DNA of 64,000 bases from Membranipora membranacea (lineage: Eukaryota; Bryozoa; Gymnolaemata; Cheilostomatida; Membraniporidae), in NCBI GenBank assembly GCA_914767715.1, contig OU612065.1, positions 7,564,001-7,628,000 on the forward strand, given 5' to 3'. This document shows, piece after piece, positions 14,001-26,505 of this stretch (position 1 is its first letter; the number at the start of each line of letters is the position of its first letter). Both the position numbers and the translations under genes were made by a program. The notes below the pieces were generated by a model that ran no database searches, was not told where the DNA came from, and saw nothing but the letters and a program-made list of their open reading frames with translations.

Positions 14001-16334
14001 GTCCCTTGCTTGCTTAAGGCGACGTGATGCAAATGCTTGAAATATTTGTTTTTTTCTCGGTAAGACAGCATTATTCCAAGAGGTTTGATTACAGAAGCAG
14101 ATAATTCCTCTCAGAGAAATGCTTGAAAAGAGTATCAAAATTTTTCTTACCATTATGTAATAATGTGATGCTCAAATTTCGAGTTGGTTCAAAGAAATTT
14201 GGACAAAATACTTCTAGCCAGGTATCTTTAGCCAAATTTGAGTGGGGCTGCTATCAGATCTAAAAATTTTACCATATTTCAAAGCTCAAGTTTCTTCATG
14301 ACTCAAATTGTTGTTATTCAAACTTGAGTAAACTTGTACGGGTTTTTTTCCTAGGAGATAACAGTTTGAATAATTTCAATAGTCAACCATTTAGTAATCT
14401 TGCCCACAAACCAACATACAACAGCAAGACCTTACTATTTGATGTCCCATCGTATTAAGATACACCCGAGGGTGCAGAGGGCTTGCACAAGCAATCAATA
14501 ATTGCCCCCAACGGGAATTGAGGTTATGAATCCTGAGGCCATTTTTGGCTGCTGTTGTAGAAAATTGGTGATTTATTCTTCATTTCCTTTAGTAAATTAT
14601 AATCTCTGAGGTGTTTCATATATTTCATATATGTATATGTATATGTACATGTATATGTTTCATATATTATGGTGTTTTTAAAAAAAACTCAGAAAAATAA
14701 TTGATTGGTTGAGATCATAGATTTAAAAACTGTTTTTAAATCTATGGTTGAGATCCAGGACCTGTATCCTTTATGATAGCCCATTTTATATTAAGTGTAA
14801 TGTTTACAATATAAATCAGTTTAAGGTTGTTAAAGGTTGTTTAAGCGGTTAGATGAAGAGAGTTGACATTGAGACGAGTTTGAAAACATGACCTGGTTCT
14901 CAAGGTTTATTACTTTAGAAAGCTGTGAACAGGGTTTTGGTTTCCACCCTATGTTAATTAGTGTATGGTCTCGACATGGAGGATTGCTTCCCCCTGCATA
15001 TACCATAATAAATCATATGCCTTAATGGTAACGGGATATCAGTGGCCTTACCCATTTCCCAATGACAATAAAAAATGACAGTGGTTTATGAGATTACCAG
15101 CGTTTATATTTAAGTGGATAGACTCATACCATTTTTGTCGGCTGACGATGATGTGACACTGGTCATACCACCAAGCAGTTCTATCCTAGATATATCCTAA
15201 TCAATCACAGCTATATTTGCCTTCCACATATGAGGGCTGGGAAGACATTCAAATATATAAAATGGATCCATTTTTGAATCAGTAACTTTTTTGTTTTTGC
15301 TTGTAGGTGGTTATTATGCTCATCATACTATTAGTTATTTATATGCTGTGCTGGTTGCCTTTCCAAATTGCGATGCTGTATTACGAGTTTGCACTGCATG
15401 GTCAGGCTGTGGTAAGTACAATCAAACAAAGGAAACTGGTGTTGGGGAATTATCATAACTTATAAACTTTACCCTAACATTAATATATATAATATATAAA
15501 TTGGTGCTGGAGAGTTTTCAGAGCGTATACAATTCACCCTTACATTACTATATACATAATATATAGAAATATTTGTCATTTAAACCAGAATTCTTGAGAA
15601 GAGCACCGACCCCTATTTTGTGAGGACTTGATACACTCACAGCACAGCAGGTATGAGATATTTCACGCTTATAGCATCATGATTCTTTTATTTTCAGCTA
15701 CCCAAAGGTTGGAAAAGCTTTGTTTACTATTCAAGATACATGGCGGATGCTAACAGTGCATTTAATCCGGTGATATTCATCTGCTTCAGTCAGAAAATAA
15801 GGAAAGGTATGGAGTTATCTTCTTTATTTTATCAAGCTGACAACTCCCATCGTAGACCACTATTTTATAGTTACCCCTGGCAGAATGGAGTTTGGGACAA
15901 CCCCTCAAACTCCATTACAGCAAAGAATGCCCTAATGAATACACATGGGTATGAGGACTTCATTTGTTGACAACACATCAAACTGTACAGAGCCCACAAT
16001 CGTGTCAGTGTCTGTGACATAGTTATGTAATCCACGACCATAGTGTATAATAATAACTCTATGTCCACGAACTACACACACTGGTATCCATACAATTTTG
16101 TAGACAATATTACACTTTGAGAAATATCCTTTGCATAAACATTTACAATATACACGACATATTATTATATGTATTCATCATTCCAGGCAGAAATCATAAT
16201 TATATATGTAAAATTGTTTTTTTCTAGCTATTTTCAAGTTAGTGTGTAAGACCAATACTCTATGGAGGCGCTCCCCGACAGGTTCCTCCAGAGCTAACAG
16301 TCACAGATCATCGACTAAACGAACTCTAGTCTGA
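11005..16334 (+). CDS. Class A (rhodopsin-like) GPCR, neuropeptide-receptor type
   Basis: Seven-pass plasma-membrane receptor, 389 aa, six exons: 11005-11419, 12203-12367, 13339-13607, 15307-15411, 15698-15806, 16228-16334. The acidic N terminus has NMS and NFS glycosylation sites. Family landmarks: TM1 N76; TM2 NLAISD (D104); TM3 C131 paired with ECL2 C211; ERF at 155-157 in place of D/ERY; TM4 W182; TM6 CWLP at 298-301; TM7 NPVIF at 341-345, with F in place of the NPxxY tyrosine. TEIWILGSFICKFQPFMQ resembles the TM2-TM3 loop of peptide receptors such as the NPFF, QRFP and orexin types. The ligand cannot be assigned. Intron 3 (13608-15306) reads in frame only with a GC donor (GCAAGT). Introns 1 and 3 hold SINE copies. 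Confidence 0.92.
11640..11866 (-). mobile_element. tRNA-derived SINE, Glu-like head
   Basis: Lies in GPCR intron 1. On the minus strand the 5' head (about 11866-11793) has an A-box-like TGGCGTAGTGG followed by TTAGGATTCG, and a B-box GGTTCGAATCC, as in tRNA-Glu. A body of about 130 bp follows, ending in an A/T-rich tail with a short TTACA-type repeat. No cloverleaf with a sound acceptor stem forms. I could not define a clear target-site duplication. Confidence 0.7.
12627..12688. repeat. Short foldback repeat in GPCR intron 2
   Basis: Inverted arms GGCAGGCTGTCGGGT and ACCCTGACAGCCTGCC enclose a G/T-rich then C/A-rich loop. A related sequence (CCTTGGCAGGTTGTCGGGGT and flanks) recurs at about 30210-30300, so this is a dispersed repeat family. 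Confidence 0.5.
14459..14545 (-). mobile_element. Degenerate, truncated SINE copy
   Basis: The block starting ATACACCCGAGGGTGC, with GCCCCCAACGGGAATTGAGG further on, matches the T-arm and body of the SINE at 56609-56866 in the same orientation, with many substitutions. The tRNA head is lost or unrecognisable. It lies in GPCR intron 3. Confidence 0.6.
14627..14662. repeat. TATATG-type microsatellite
   Basis: An imperfect run of ATATGT/ACATGT units in GPCR intron 3. A short perfect hairpin (ATAGATTTAAAAAC and its complement) follows at about 14717-14744. Confidence 0.6.
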
Positions 16335-16914
16335 CTTTTTCAATTATCTATTACAACATCAAAACAGTAGAACCTTGCGACTCCCCTCAACTATAGCTGA
16401 TTCTGACCATAGTATCATCTTCAGGAAGTGATTTGTAAAAGTTCTACTCCGCTTATTTAAATAATTTTCTGATGATAATCATTTCACAGAACAACTTCAC
16501 TGAGTTCAAATTTTTTCTTTATATCTGAGATAGTATTTACATGTAGTTAATTGTGTGCGAATGAAATTAAATTTGAACTAAACTATTGGGTACCCTGTTG
16601 AATATTTTTTCTGATTGATGTTTTCAGCAATGAACTAGTTCATTGTTTTCAGTATTGATGGTACTCATTCATATTTGATACTTAGAGCTGCTGTCATGAA
16701 TATGCAAGTTATTGGCCTCACCTTAAATCATAACCTCAAGACCTCAATGATTAATTTTTGCTTTATTTTCTATGTTTGTTGATGGAGTAGACACTAGACA
16801 CTATATTTAACATCATTCATTGCATGGACATCCAGATCATTGATACTTATAAATGAAGCAAAATATTAAACAAATACTCCAGTTTACATGGTTTCACATT
16901 CAAAGCTACCATTA

Positions 16915-18010
16915 TAATAATATATTATGAACTTTATTAACCACCGATCAATGCATGAAGCAAATAAGCAAATAAGACCATGTGAAAACAACAAAAAAAT
17001 AAAAGAAGCAATAAGAAGGCATTGAAGGTATTTATGCATATTTATGAAAAAGGCTTTTTCTGCAAAGAGCAGTGTTGGATTTAGGGAGGGTCGTGGTTTT
17101 ATGATGGTGCCTGTTTTTTGTTGCTAGGTGATGTAGATGATGGTGATGTGGATGACTGGTGTTCTTTTTCACATTATTGACATACTTCAGGCAGCATATG
17201 TGTAGATAAACACTTAGTTCTGTTAAATATAGTGCTGCAAGACGCTCATCATAATGTTCTAACCATGGCAAAATAACCCTGAGGCATAACTTCTGAAGTC
17301 TTTCAAGATTCTCCTTGTCCCCTTTCGATAAGTATGGGAACCAACTTGGTGCTGCGTACGAGATCACTGATAGAATTCTCGATCGATAAAATGTGACCAG
17401 ACTAGACGTGGAGACCCCAACTTTCCTGAGCCGAATAATGGCATGCACAGCTGGCCTTAACTTACTTATTATAGAGTCAATGTGAGCACTGAATCTCATA
17501 TGATTGTCAAAGCAAACCCCTAAAAGTTTGACTGATGAATTTTGTGAGATGGGCATGTCATTTATCTTGATAGGATCACAGATGATGTTCTTTTGAAGGG
17601 TTAGAGTCAGTGATTGTGACTTAGTGATGTTTAACAGCATTGTATTTTCTTTACACTAGCTTGCAGCATAATCAGCTGCAGACTGTAACGGATTGTCATG
17701 AAATACGTGAGATGCTTTATGAGATGTCAAGTTTTCGATGCGCACTTCCGAGCTTGCTACCACATTATAAACTGTAGTGTCATCTGCGTATTTGATGCAA
17801 GGTATTTCGGGCAGCAGATCATGCACAAAAATGTTCCACAAGAGCGGTCCCATAATAGTACCCTATGGAACTAAAGAAAGGGGCTCCCTGATCATAAGAC
17901 CGTGTTCAGAGATGAGACAGGATCCTCGAGAACCAAGCGTCAAATCTTCATTTTTCGTTAGACTTCAGGACTCTCACACAATATTGAGCCTGACATCTGT
18001 TTAAGTTCGT
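16915..18010 (-). mobile_element. Truncated, inactivated non-LTR retrotransposon (jockey/CR1-like LINE)
   Basis: The C-terminal half of a reverse transcriptase read on the minus strand. It shows a GTIMGPLLWN-type block, the catalytic KYADDTTVY motif (near 17775-17800), a thumb region with KLLGVCFDNHMRFSAHID, and ISYAAPSWFPYLSKGD downstream. The frame is broken by in-frame TAG codons, one just before GTIMGPLL and one at 17656-17658. Upstream domains are missing, as expected for 5' truncation. The 3' end (toward 16915) is an AT-rich tail with AATAAAG and short TA-rich repeats. Clade assignment is from motif style only. Confidence 0.88.
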
Positions 18011-18667
18011 TTCATTCTTGAAACAATCATATTTTTCAAAATGATGTTTTCGATGATAAGAAAGAGGGCTTCAGCCAGAAGCCTTGTGGGGCGCATTTCA
18101 AATGACTAAGAGTATGTCATTATGTCTTATGTTTTTGTCATACATTTACTCATTGCATGACAAGACAACTCATAATATAGCTTAGATGGCTTAGTGTGAG
18201 CAGGAGGGTTCTTTGTCTGCGCTAATTAAATGACATCATATCGTTACATCGCACAACATTACAACATGATGAAGAAACAAATCTGAGATGCAACACCTGA
18301 AGCACTACCGATCTCTTGGATCTCAGGAATTTGTTTTTGATCAGAATAGGAAATGGAAATAATTTTCCTCAAATTGTTTCCCTAATTTTTAGTTGAGTAA
18401 TTATTGAGATCATCAGATTAGAATAACAAAAATGAATAATGAAATAATTTGATTGTCAGATTTTGACGCATATTTTTATTCCCGTTTTAAGCATCCATTT
18501 CTAGCCTACTTAGGGAAACGTCCGAGTTCCAACTTTTTAGAGCAGAACGTGAGGTGAAAATAATGTACTTCTGGCCAGCCAAATAAACAAAAGGCACATG
18601 GCGCCCCACATGGTAACTGTACTGGACTGGACCTATTATCTCCTAGTCTGAGCCGGCCAGACTTTAG

Positions 18668-18682
18668 CCCCCCCCCCCCCCC
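18668..18682. repeat. Poly-C tract, 15 bases
   Basis: Uninterrupted run of C in an otherwise AT-rich intergenic region. The assembled length may be unreliable. Confidence 0.8.
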
Positions 18683-19506
18683 GCTTAACGGCCCATAGAT
18701 TTATTTTACTAATGTATATGCTGCCAAATCACAGCCGAAATTTTTCATATAGCAACTATGTGAATAAGATGCAGTTCTTAGTAAGCTCATTTGCCATGCA
18801 TTTATTACGGATGCCTAATTATTACCACAAATAATATTGATAGGGATGTATAATCTATGTATGATGAGCTCACAGCCTCACAGTGCTGAACACCCACAGT
18901 GGTCTTATAACTCTAGTGGAGTAAGGTCAGCTAGCTCAGTTTCGTAGAGGGATTAACATCAAGTGTACAGGAAATTTTTCTGGGACAGACAAGAGGTACA
19001 GTAGACATTTTGTATCAGCAAACCGGACATTATTGCCGTTGCTGATTCTTATCAGTATAAGTAGTAACTGGTATTGGCAGGGAATGATCAACAGTCAAGG
19101 CTTGTAGAACAGTGAGCTTTGAACACAGTTATTTTTTGTTAATGCATATACACAGATTTATTCCTCAGTCAGTAATGGTCTTTGTGATTATTTTTCTTTT
19201 AAATTTAATTTTTCATATGATCGATAAATTTCTATTAAAACATAATGCATAAAAATATAATCGTATTTTTGACAAAGTCTGGCTTCAGAGGGCTTTGGTT
19301 TTTAGGGGCAGAGGTTAGCCCAAATAAAAACTGAGACAAAATGAGAAAACAAGTGTGGGTGCTGAAGAGATAAAGCACAGCATGCAAAACAAGGAAATCG
19401 ATGCCGAGATAAAAGATAATAAAAAAATCTTTGAATAATTTGTTGTGTGAAAGTCTGATATCTGTACAGTTTGAATTCTAACTTATGCCTGTTCTAGTAT
19501 TACAAA

Positions 19507-22500
19507 ATGGAATCTCTGAATGTTACAGGTAGACTGAGAGCACTCAAAATGGACGGATCCTCAGCAGGAGTTAAGGTAGGTATCATCAAAGCGCTCCATT
19601 GCTAACCATGGAAATTTAGCACTTTTTACAAAGTTTGTGCCAGAAATTGTCGATAAAACTTAAAATACAGTTGTACAGAACATCTCTCACTTGCATTTTG
19701 CAAAATCAAACATAGTCAATATTTTATATGTGTGCTTATGACACATCATATCACAGAGTAGGGATTTATCCTTACTCTGTGATCGTATATATGCGGGATA
19801 TGGTGTCACTGACACTAGGAACATATCATCTGTGACACCTCTCATCAGGTGCTAGGTTCCTAACCTGACTAAGGAAATTGATCTCACTTGAGTACAAAGC
19901 CGTGACATCAGGTTAATGATGAATGACTCTCAGGTGAGGGCGATGGCAGCTCTCATCAAATTAAAATGTATCAAATACATTTCTTAGCCGATATATGTAG
20001 TTGTACATGCACAAGGCTATTACCCTACAAATGTTGTCTCTATCGTATGTGAACACTGCAAAGCCTATTGTATTAACTGAGCTAAGTGTATTCTTGAGAT
20101 TATGCACTTCACGATGCTTTAGTTTAATAAGAGCTCTAAATTCATGCAACATCACATCTCGCTGTTTGACATACAAGCTTGTCCATACGCTGAGAGAGAT
20201 TCCATTATACGAAATAACCCAACGCAAAACTTTAACTGAGTTTTGCTCCTCGTTTATCGAATTTACTCAGCATGAGCGGCAATCAAGAGGTCAGGGATTT
20301 GTTAGCGAGCCGTCAACTGCTCCTGGGTATTGCAAAAAACAAGGTATATATCGTTCGCTTAATTCTTAACCCTGAAACAAGTCAGGTGATTAGCTAGTTA
20401 ATCTAGAAAGTGCTTGTCGGTTATTTTGCTCAGTAAAATGCTAATTGTTTTTCATAACACCAGTTATTAATTTACATACATATAAATAACTGTAGATATT
20501 GTAATTCCATTTATTTATCTGATCATGTACTTTGTTTGTTATTGGGTAATGGACGCAGTCTGTGCAGTCCCAGACAGAACAATTTACTAAAATTCAATCC
20601 AGATTGGTAGAGTCTTGATTTCGACATTCCTATGATTTATCTTGCCTCATCTTCAAGCAGCAGGAAACAGACATGTAGGCAATGAATTGATTACAATTAT
20701 TGTAAACTGTGAGCTAATTACTTAAAACTTGAATGGTATTACTAAACTATTTCATAAAACTTATGCAAGAAGTTCCAACATTGCAAAGAGTGCTTCAAGG
20801 TTTGAACGGTAAATAATACAAGCTGCAAGTGAAATCATAAAACATAATATAAATGATGTGGACGGGTTCTGCTATATGATGATTGCTGGGAGTTGATTAA
20901 TAATTATTCTCATTATTGCAAAATTTATTGCAATAGTACACATCAGTTTTTTTGGTTTGATAGCAACAATACAAAGGAGCTTTCAGAAAGACTCAACATT
21001 TGAGGCGTTTTCTCTCCATCACATGCTGCCGTAAGAATTGAGGGGATGTATGCTGTGTTTTCGAATTGATAATATCAATTGTAGTTGAAACTCAATAGTC
21101 TCCTCATAGTCATGCTAGCTTATCAAGACTATAAGTCCGCTGTATCACAAAATATGTTCTAGTTACTCATGTTGTGATCTCTTTTTTTCTGTAGCTGATC
21201 GCTAAGTATGATCCAGCAGCAGAAGAGGAAGTTAGAGAATGGATACGAGCTCTCACAGGAGCTGATATCCCAGCTGGTCCTGACAGCATGTTCAGAAATC
21301 TCAGAGACGGTGTCATCTTAGTCAAGTAAGATATCAAATATTAGAATAAGATAGACTTGTGATTCCTATTACAATGACAGAGAAATCTGTAGCTTTCACC
21401 TGTTAGACAATTTTGTGCCATAAACTGGAATTTTGTTTTGATGACAATGAATAATGATGCTACCACAAATTTGTATATGAGTATACTACGTGTTTATGGA
21501 TGTTACACACAGAGGCTATACTGAACCTCTTTTTATTTTAGCCTGGTTGGTGCTGTATACTCAGGATCAAGAAATCTCCCACCACAAGCCCAACAGTATG
21601 CTCCATTCATCAAAGCTAGTGACTCCAAAATAGCATTCAAACAGGTAAGAAGCTGTGGAGTGTGAATCAAATGATCACCTGAGCAAAGGGCCCGACACAA
21701 AAGCGGACCCTCATTCAACTATATTACTGAGAACATAAGACAACTATTAACATCATACAAAAATACTTGCCTGATATACAACAGTATCATTACGGATGAA
21801 AAAATAATTATTTTAATGTTTCAGATGAATAACATTGAGGTATTCCTCACTGGTTGTGAGCTCTACGGAGTACCACAGACAAGTATCTTTCCAACAAACA
21901 ACCTGTTTGAGAATAAAAACATGGGAAATGTTCTTGATTGCATCATCCAACTGGGTACAGAGGCTCAACGAAACAATTTTGAGGGACCAACATGTGGACC
22001 TCGTCCAACTACGAAGAACAAACGAAACTTCAGCTATGAAAAACTGAAAGCTGGTCAAGGCATTATTGGCTTACAAGCAGGTAAGTGAGAGCTCAACACT
22101 ATTTGCTAACGAGTGGGTAAGTGAAATCTCAGCATTATTGGCTTACAAGTGGGTAAGTGAAATCTCAGCATTATTGGCTTACAAGTGGGTAAGTAAAATC
22201 TCAGCATTATCGGCTTAAAAGAGAGTAAGTGAGAAAGCAAATCAACGAAGATCGGAATTGCCTAAATCTGGTATAACCAACTAACACTCTTTGCTGAACC
22301 AAATACTGATTATAACAAAAATGATGCTTACAAGAGGCCTGATTTCTGGAAGTGTTTCACTTAATAAATATCTAGCCATATCTAAGACTAAAAATATACA
22401 GGCTAAGATGGAAAATAATCGATCCAAAACAAATATGTCTACCTCTATCATACAGGATCTAACAAATTCGCTAGCCAGAAAGGCATGTCAATCGGTGCTG

Positions 22501-25419
22501 TAAGGCATGTGTCTGATATCAAAGCTGACGACATGACACAGGAGGGACAGGGAATCATCAACCTGCAATCGGGAACAAACAAGTTTGCCTCGCAAAAAGG
22601 CATGAGTATGGGCGCTGTAAGACACGTCTCAGATATTAGAGCTGATGATATATCTAATGAAAGTCACGGTATTATCAACCTACAAGCAGGTGAGCACATG
22701 ACTCCTACGTATACTAATGTCATGACAAATCTAGATATGGTGATGCATCTCTACCTTAGTCATAAAGTCGGGAAAGTGAAAGGAAGTAGTACCGGTCACT
22801 AGCAATGAGGCAATGTGGGAGGATTCGTTTGGCGAATGTTAAACATATTCATGTTTATGTTAACACAATGAAGAGTGTTTTACTGAATCATCATTTTACA
22901 GGAACGAATAAATTTGCATCACAGAAAGGCATGAGCATAGGATCGGTGAGACATGTTTCGGATATCAAAGCAGATGACATGAGTATGGAGTCACAAGGAG
23001 TAATTAATCTACAAGCAGGTACTAATCAATTCGCATCACAGAAAGGAATGTCTATGGGAGCAGTACGTCATATCTCAGACATAAGTGTCGACGCAATTAG
23101 TCGTGATGGCCACGGAATCATAAACCTACAAGCAGGTACAAATCGATTTGCTTCTCAGAGAGGCATGAATATGGGGGGTTCAAGGCACATCACTGATGTT
23201 AAAGCTGACAGACCTTGTCTTGAAAGTGAGGCTGTCATTCGACTCCAGGCTGGTACAAATCAGTATGCAAACCAGCAGGGCCTGAATTTTGGAAAGCCCC
23301 GTGGCATCAATGACATAAAGGTTTCCTCTCGGGCCAATGATCTTGCTCAGGATCAATTCAGAAGATACTATGACTATGACTATATCCCCACAAACTCATA
23401 TGGTCCACAATACCGTGATGACGATGATGGCTGGTTGTGAAGATATCAAAACATTTTTGTGAGACACTAGAAATTCCCAGCGAAAGTCTTTAGAGTAGCA
23501 AAAAGTCGTTGTGAAATAATATGATAGGTACAGGACACATTGCAAAACATATACTGTATGACAGTATGTATATGAGGACTGGCAAAGGCCACTAGAATTG
23601 TTCACTCATTTGACAAAAGTGCAACCTGTTAAACATTCAATATCAGATCAGTTTTTCATCATAATTTTACAGCAACCCTGCCAGTATTTTAGAAGATCAA
23701 TTTCAATTTGTGTAGGTTTTAGAGAGCAAAATTACCCCACTATAATTTGTCTAATATAATATATATCCGTAGCTCAGTACGATATGTAAACATGCTGTTA
23801 GCTTGATGTAGGATTATTAATCTGATCAACTTGATGCAAAGATAGACTCATGCATCGAATCAATTACTCATTCATAATTGCATAATGTATAAAATTGTAT
23901 ATCCAGTAGGGCAATGCTTTTCTATGCACACTATGAACACTAAAATACGGTGAGTTAGGATGTAAAAGTGTATATGTGAATGAACATTCCTTCACAATGC
24001 CTACTGCCTGATGCCCTGACCTAACCCTCCAAAACCCGGTTCATTTACCAAATCTCTCTATTAGCTGCTTAGAGCAGACCCACAATGTACTTATAATATG
24101 ATAAAACCTTCAAATATTAGGAGTAACCATTTTCTTTTTCAATAGCATCATGGAATTTCTGATTTCACACTATAACCAAGTTTCCCAGTCTTACTGCCTC
24201 ACGGCGCAGATCTGAACTTTTGACCTTGAGATGTGCAATGAGCTCATGTCTTTGCCAACCTTTATTTTCGAGTTGTATGTCTAATTTTCTGCACTGTAGT
24301 AACTGTCTAGCCAGGCCCCTGTACAAGCTTTATATGTTTCTGTCTGTCTCAATTACAAGACCGATTCACCACAATCCAGTAGATTCCTTTCCATTGTTTC
24401 CCAGATTAGATTGACCCTTCCTCATGATCTGTAACTGATTTACTGACTTATTGAACACCCTAATATCTTTGCGCATATGTCTTAGACATAATTTTGTTAC
24501 GTCAATTTGTCAATGATTCTAAATGATGCTAGTAGGTCTTTTGACAACAAGGAGCTGCAACTATCCCAAGTAATGGTGCAGTCCCTGAAACAGGGCCACT
24601 TTATAGGATTAATCTTATAATTGTCATATTATTAATTTTCCAGGTACTAATAAGTTTGCATCACAAAAGGGCATGTCGTTTGGCTCATCTCGACATGGTT
24701 CCGATATCAGAGCAGATGATATGTCACGAGAATCTCAGGGTATAATTAACCTTCAGGCAGGTTCTAATCAGTTTGCCTCTCAGAAGGGTATGGCTATGGG
24801 AAGAAGCAGACATGCTGCTGATATCACTAGTGAGCAAATGGTTCAGGAGAGTCAAGGAACAATCAATCTTCAAGCTGGTAAGAATCAACCCGAATTTGCC
24901 TACCCATTTTCAATGAAAGGACAACTACCGAACTGACCTGATCCATTGTAGTGATCAATTGCTGATATAATGCTTATGTATGCGTCTTTGATATTCTCAC
25001 TAACCAGATAATTAATTAAACTACCTCACACATGGTTTATTTGCAGCACATATCCTATTTTATTACTGTTCGTTTTTCTAGGAACAAACCAGTTTGCTTC
25101 ACAAAAAGGTATGAGTATCGGGTCAATTCGTCATGTGGCTGACATTGACACAGGGACCAGCTCACAGGAGAGTCAGGGTCTTCTCAATCCCCAGTTAGGT
25201 ACTGGAGAGTATGCGTCTCAGAGGGGAATGTCTATAGGTAGATTCAGACATGTTACAGACGTAGAGACAGGGATGCAGAGTCAGAGCAGTCAAGGAGTGA
25301 TTGGTCTTCAGTCAGGTACAAATAAGTTTGCCACTCAGAGCGGTATGTCTATTGGAAAGGGTCGAGGCGTCAGTGATATGAAGGTTACTAAAACTTATGA
25401 TGACGCGGATTTTATGTAG
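19507..25419 (+). CDS. Calponin-homology protein with multiple calponin-family repeats
   Basis: Predicted actin-binding cytoskeletal protein. Exons: 19507-19575, 21195-21325, 21542-21644, 21825-22080, 22456-22689, then either terminal exon 22902-23440 (443 aa) or exons 24644-24877 plus 25082-25419 (454 aa). A single calponin-type CH domain spans about residues 24-135 (KYDPAAEEEVREWIRALTG, FRNLRDGVIL). It is followed by calponin repeats of about 39 residues with the core INLQAGTNQFASQKGMSMG then RHISD. There are two repeats in exon 5, four in exon 6 and five in exons 7-8; the first and third straddle introns. Exons 5 and 7 are each exactly 234 nt, phase 1-1. The exon 6 isoform ends in a Tyr/Asp-rich tail. 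The domain order resembles transgelin/calponin with expanded UNC-87-like repeats. The ATG at 19507 has a good context (ACAAAATGG). Confidence 0.93.
22061..22233 (+). repeat. 36-bp tandem repeat carrying copies of a 5' splice site
   Basis: The last 20 nt of calponin exon 4 and its donor start the array. GTAAGT recurs at 22081, 22117, 22153, 22189 and 22225, exactly 36 bp apart, each copy but the last followed by a variant of the exon end (ATTATTGGCTTACAAG). The units are intronic in the standard model. Reading through the first donor meets TGA within three codons. Confidence 0.9.
23441..24643 (+). other. 3' UTR of calponin isoform A, or intron of isoform B
   Basis: Between the stop of the first terminal exon (23440) and the acceptor at 24643 no coding frame or repeat stands out. 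In the long isoform it is part of the intron after exon 5. Confidence 0.6.
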
Positions 25420-26505
25420 AGAATATGACTCTTAGCAAATGATCCCAGATGAAACAGACATATTTGGTAACTTCTGTACCGGTGTCTTGTGATGTTTAGA
25501 GGGATTCTGATAGGACAATGATAAATGGTCAACAGGACTACGCATTTCCTCACTGCTTTTTTGCACTTTTATAGTGAGCCCATTGTATATTTTTTGTGAA
25601 CTTAGTTCCCGCACTTAGCTGTTTGTAACTCAACCAGGGCCATAAGTAGACTTCACAAAGCTAACTGTGACACAACTCTGCAAGTAATCTTCGTTACACT
25701 ATGACTTTAATTTATTGATAAGTAGGTCAGTGAAGTCTTATATCTTCACATTTATACACTTTTTGTGTTCTATTTCCCTCGTGGTTTACCCCCTATGCAA
25801 TATTATAGCAACTTTTTTTTACAGTTTGGTGCCGTTTGATCTCTCCCCGTTTACACCCTCCAGTTTGTTCCTTTTCCTTTTTTCACTCCCCACAGCTGAT
25901 ATATCCCCCTGACAATGAGTGCAGGCATGATTACTTTTGATAGCCTTTTTTATATTTTTTTTTCAGAAAGTCAATGTTAAAATAATAAAAATGAAAGTAG
26001 AATAGTATGATATTATTATAAACTTGGTAATGCAGCTCAGCTTACCAATAGACCAGATTCAATCACTCCTTTATCTCCACCACATTACATCTGGAAATAG
26101 ACAACACAGACTTCTTGAAAAGTTGGAAAGGAGAGAATGAGCACATTCGCATAGTTTAATAGTAAGGTTCTACTTGGTTCTGTGTTAAAAACGAAGTAGG
26201 CAGATTCCGAACCTACATTTTTGAAAAACTATCCGAAAGGTTAGTTTAATTTTTATGTTATATATCTGATATAGGATGTATATATATATATATACAAAAG
26301 ACCTCTCAATCGGCAGTACATATATAATATAGTAACTGTACAACACGCAAGTTTCCGCATTAATCGATATGGTTTACAAAATTAATTTCCTTTTACATAT
26401 ATCCTACTATTTCTCTGCAGATGAAAACTTTTGTGTGGACGGAATGAAATATATGAAACATATTAAGTATATATAAATACTTCACACTTTTCATATTTAA
26501 TAGTC
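25420..26505. other. Convergent 3' regions of the calponin gene and PSMD9
   Basis: An AT-rich stretch with a possible AATAAA at 25984-25989 (+) for the long calponin transcript, and a short TA dinucleotide run near 26278-26295. No gene is seen. The two genes run tail to tail here. Confidence 0.6.

Larger units (their letters stand above)
16335..19506. other. Intergenic region, mostly repeat-derived
   Basis: Contains the GPCR 3' UTR, the dead LINE (16915-18010), a 15-base poly-C run (18668-18682) and about 1.4 kb of unassigned AT-rich sequence before the calponin gene. No further coding signal was found on either strand. Confidence 0.6.

Noticed and set aside
17032-17853. Retrotransposon as an active element
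   Set aside because: In-frame stop codons and loss of the N-terminal part of the polyprotein show it is dead.
20001-20369. Plus-strand ORF of 122 aa in calponin intron 1, with an overlapping minus-strand ORF
   Set aside because: No recognisable motif, no flanking splice sites, and both strands are open to a similar extent, as expected by chance in AT-rich intron.
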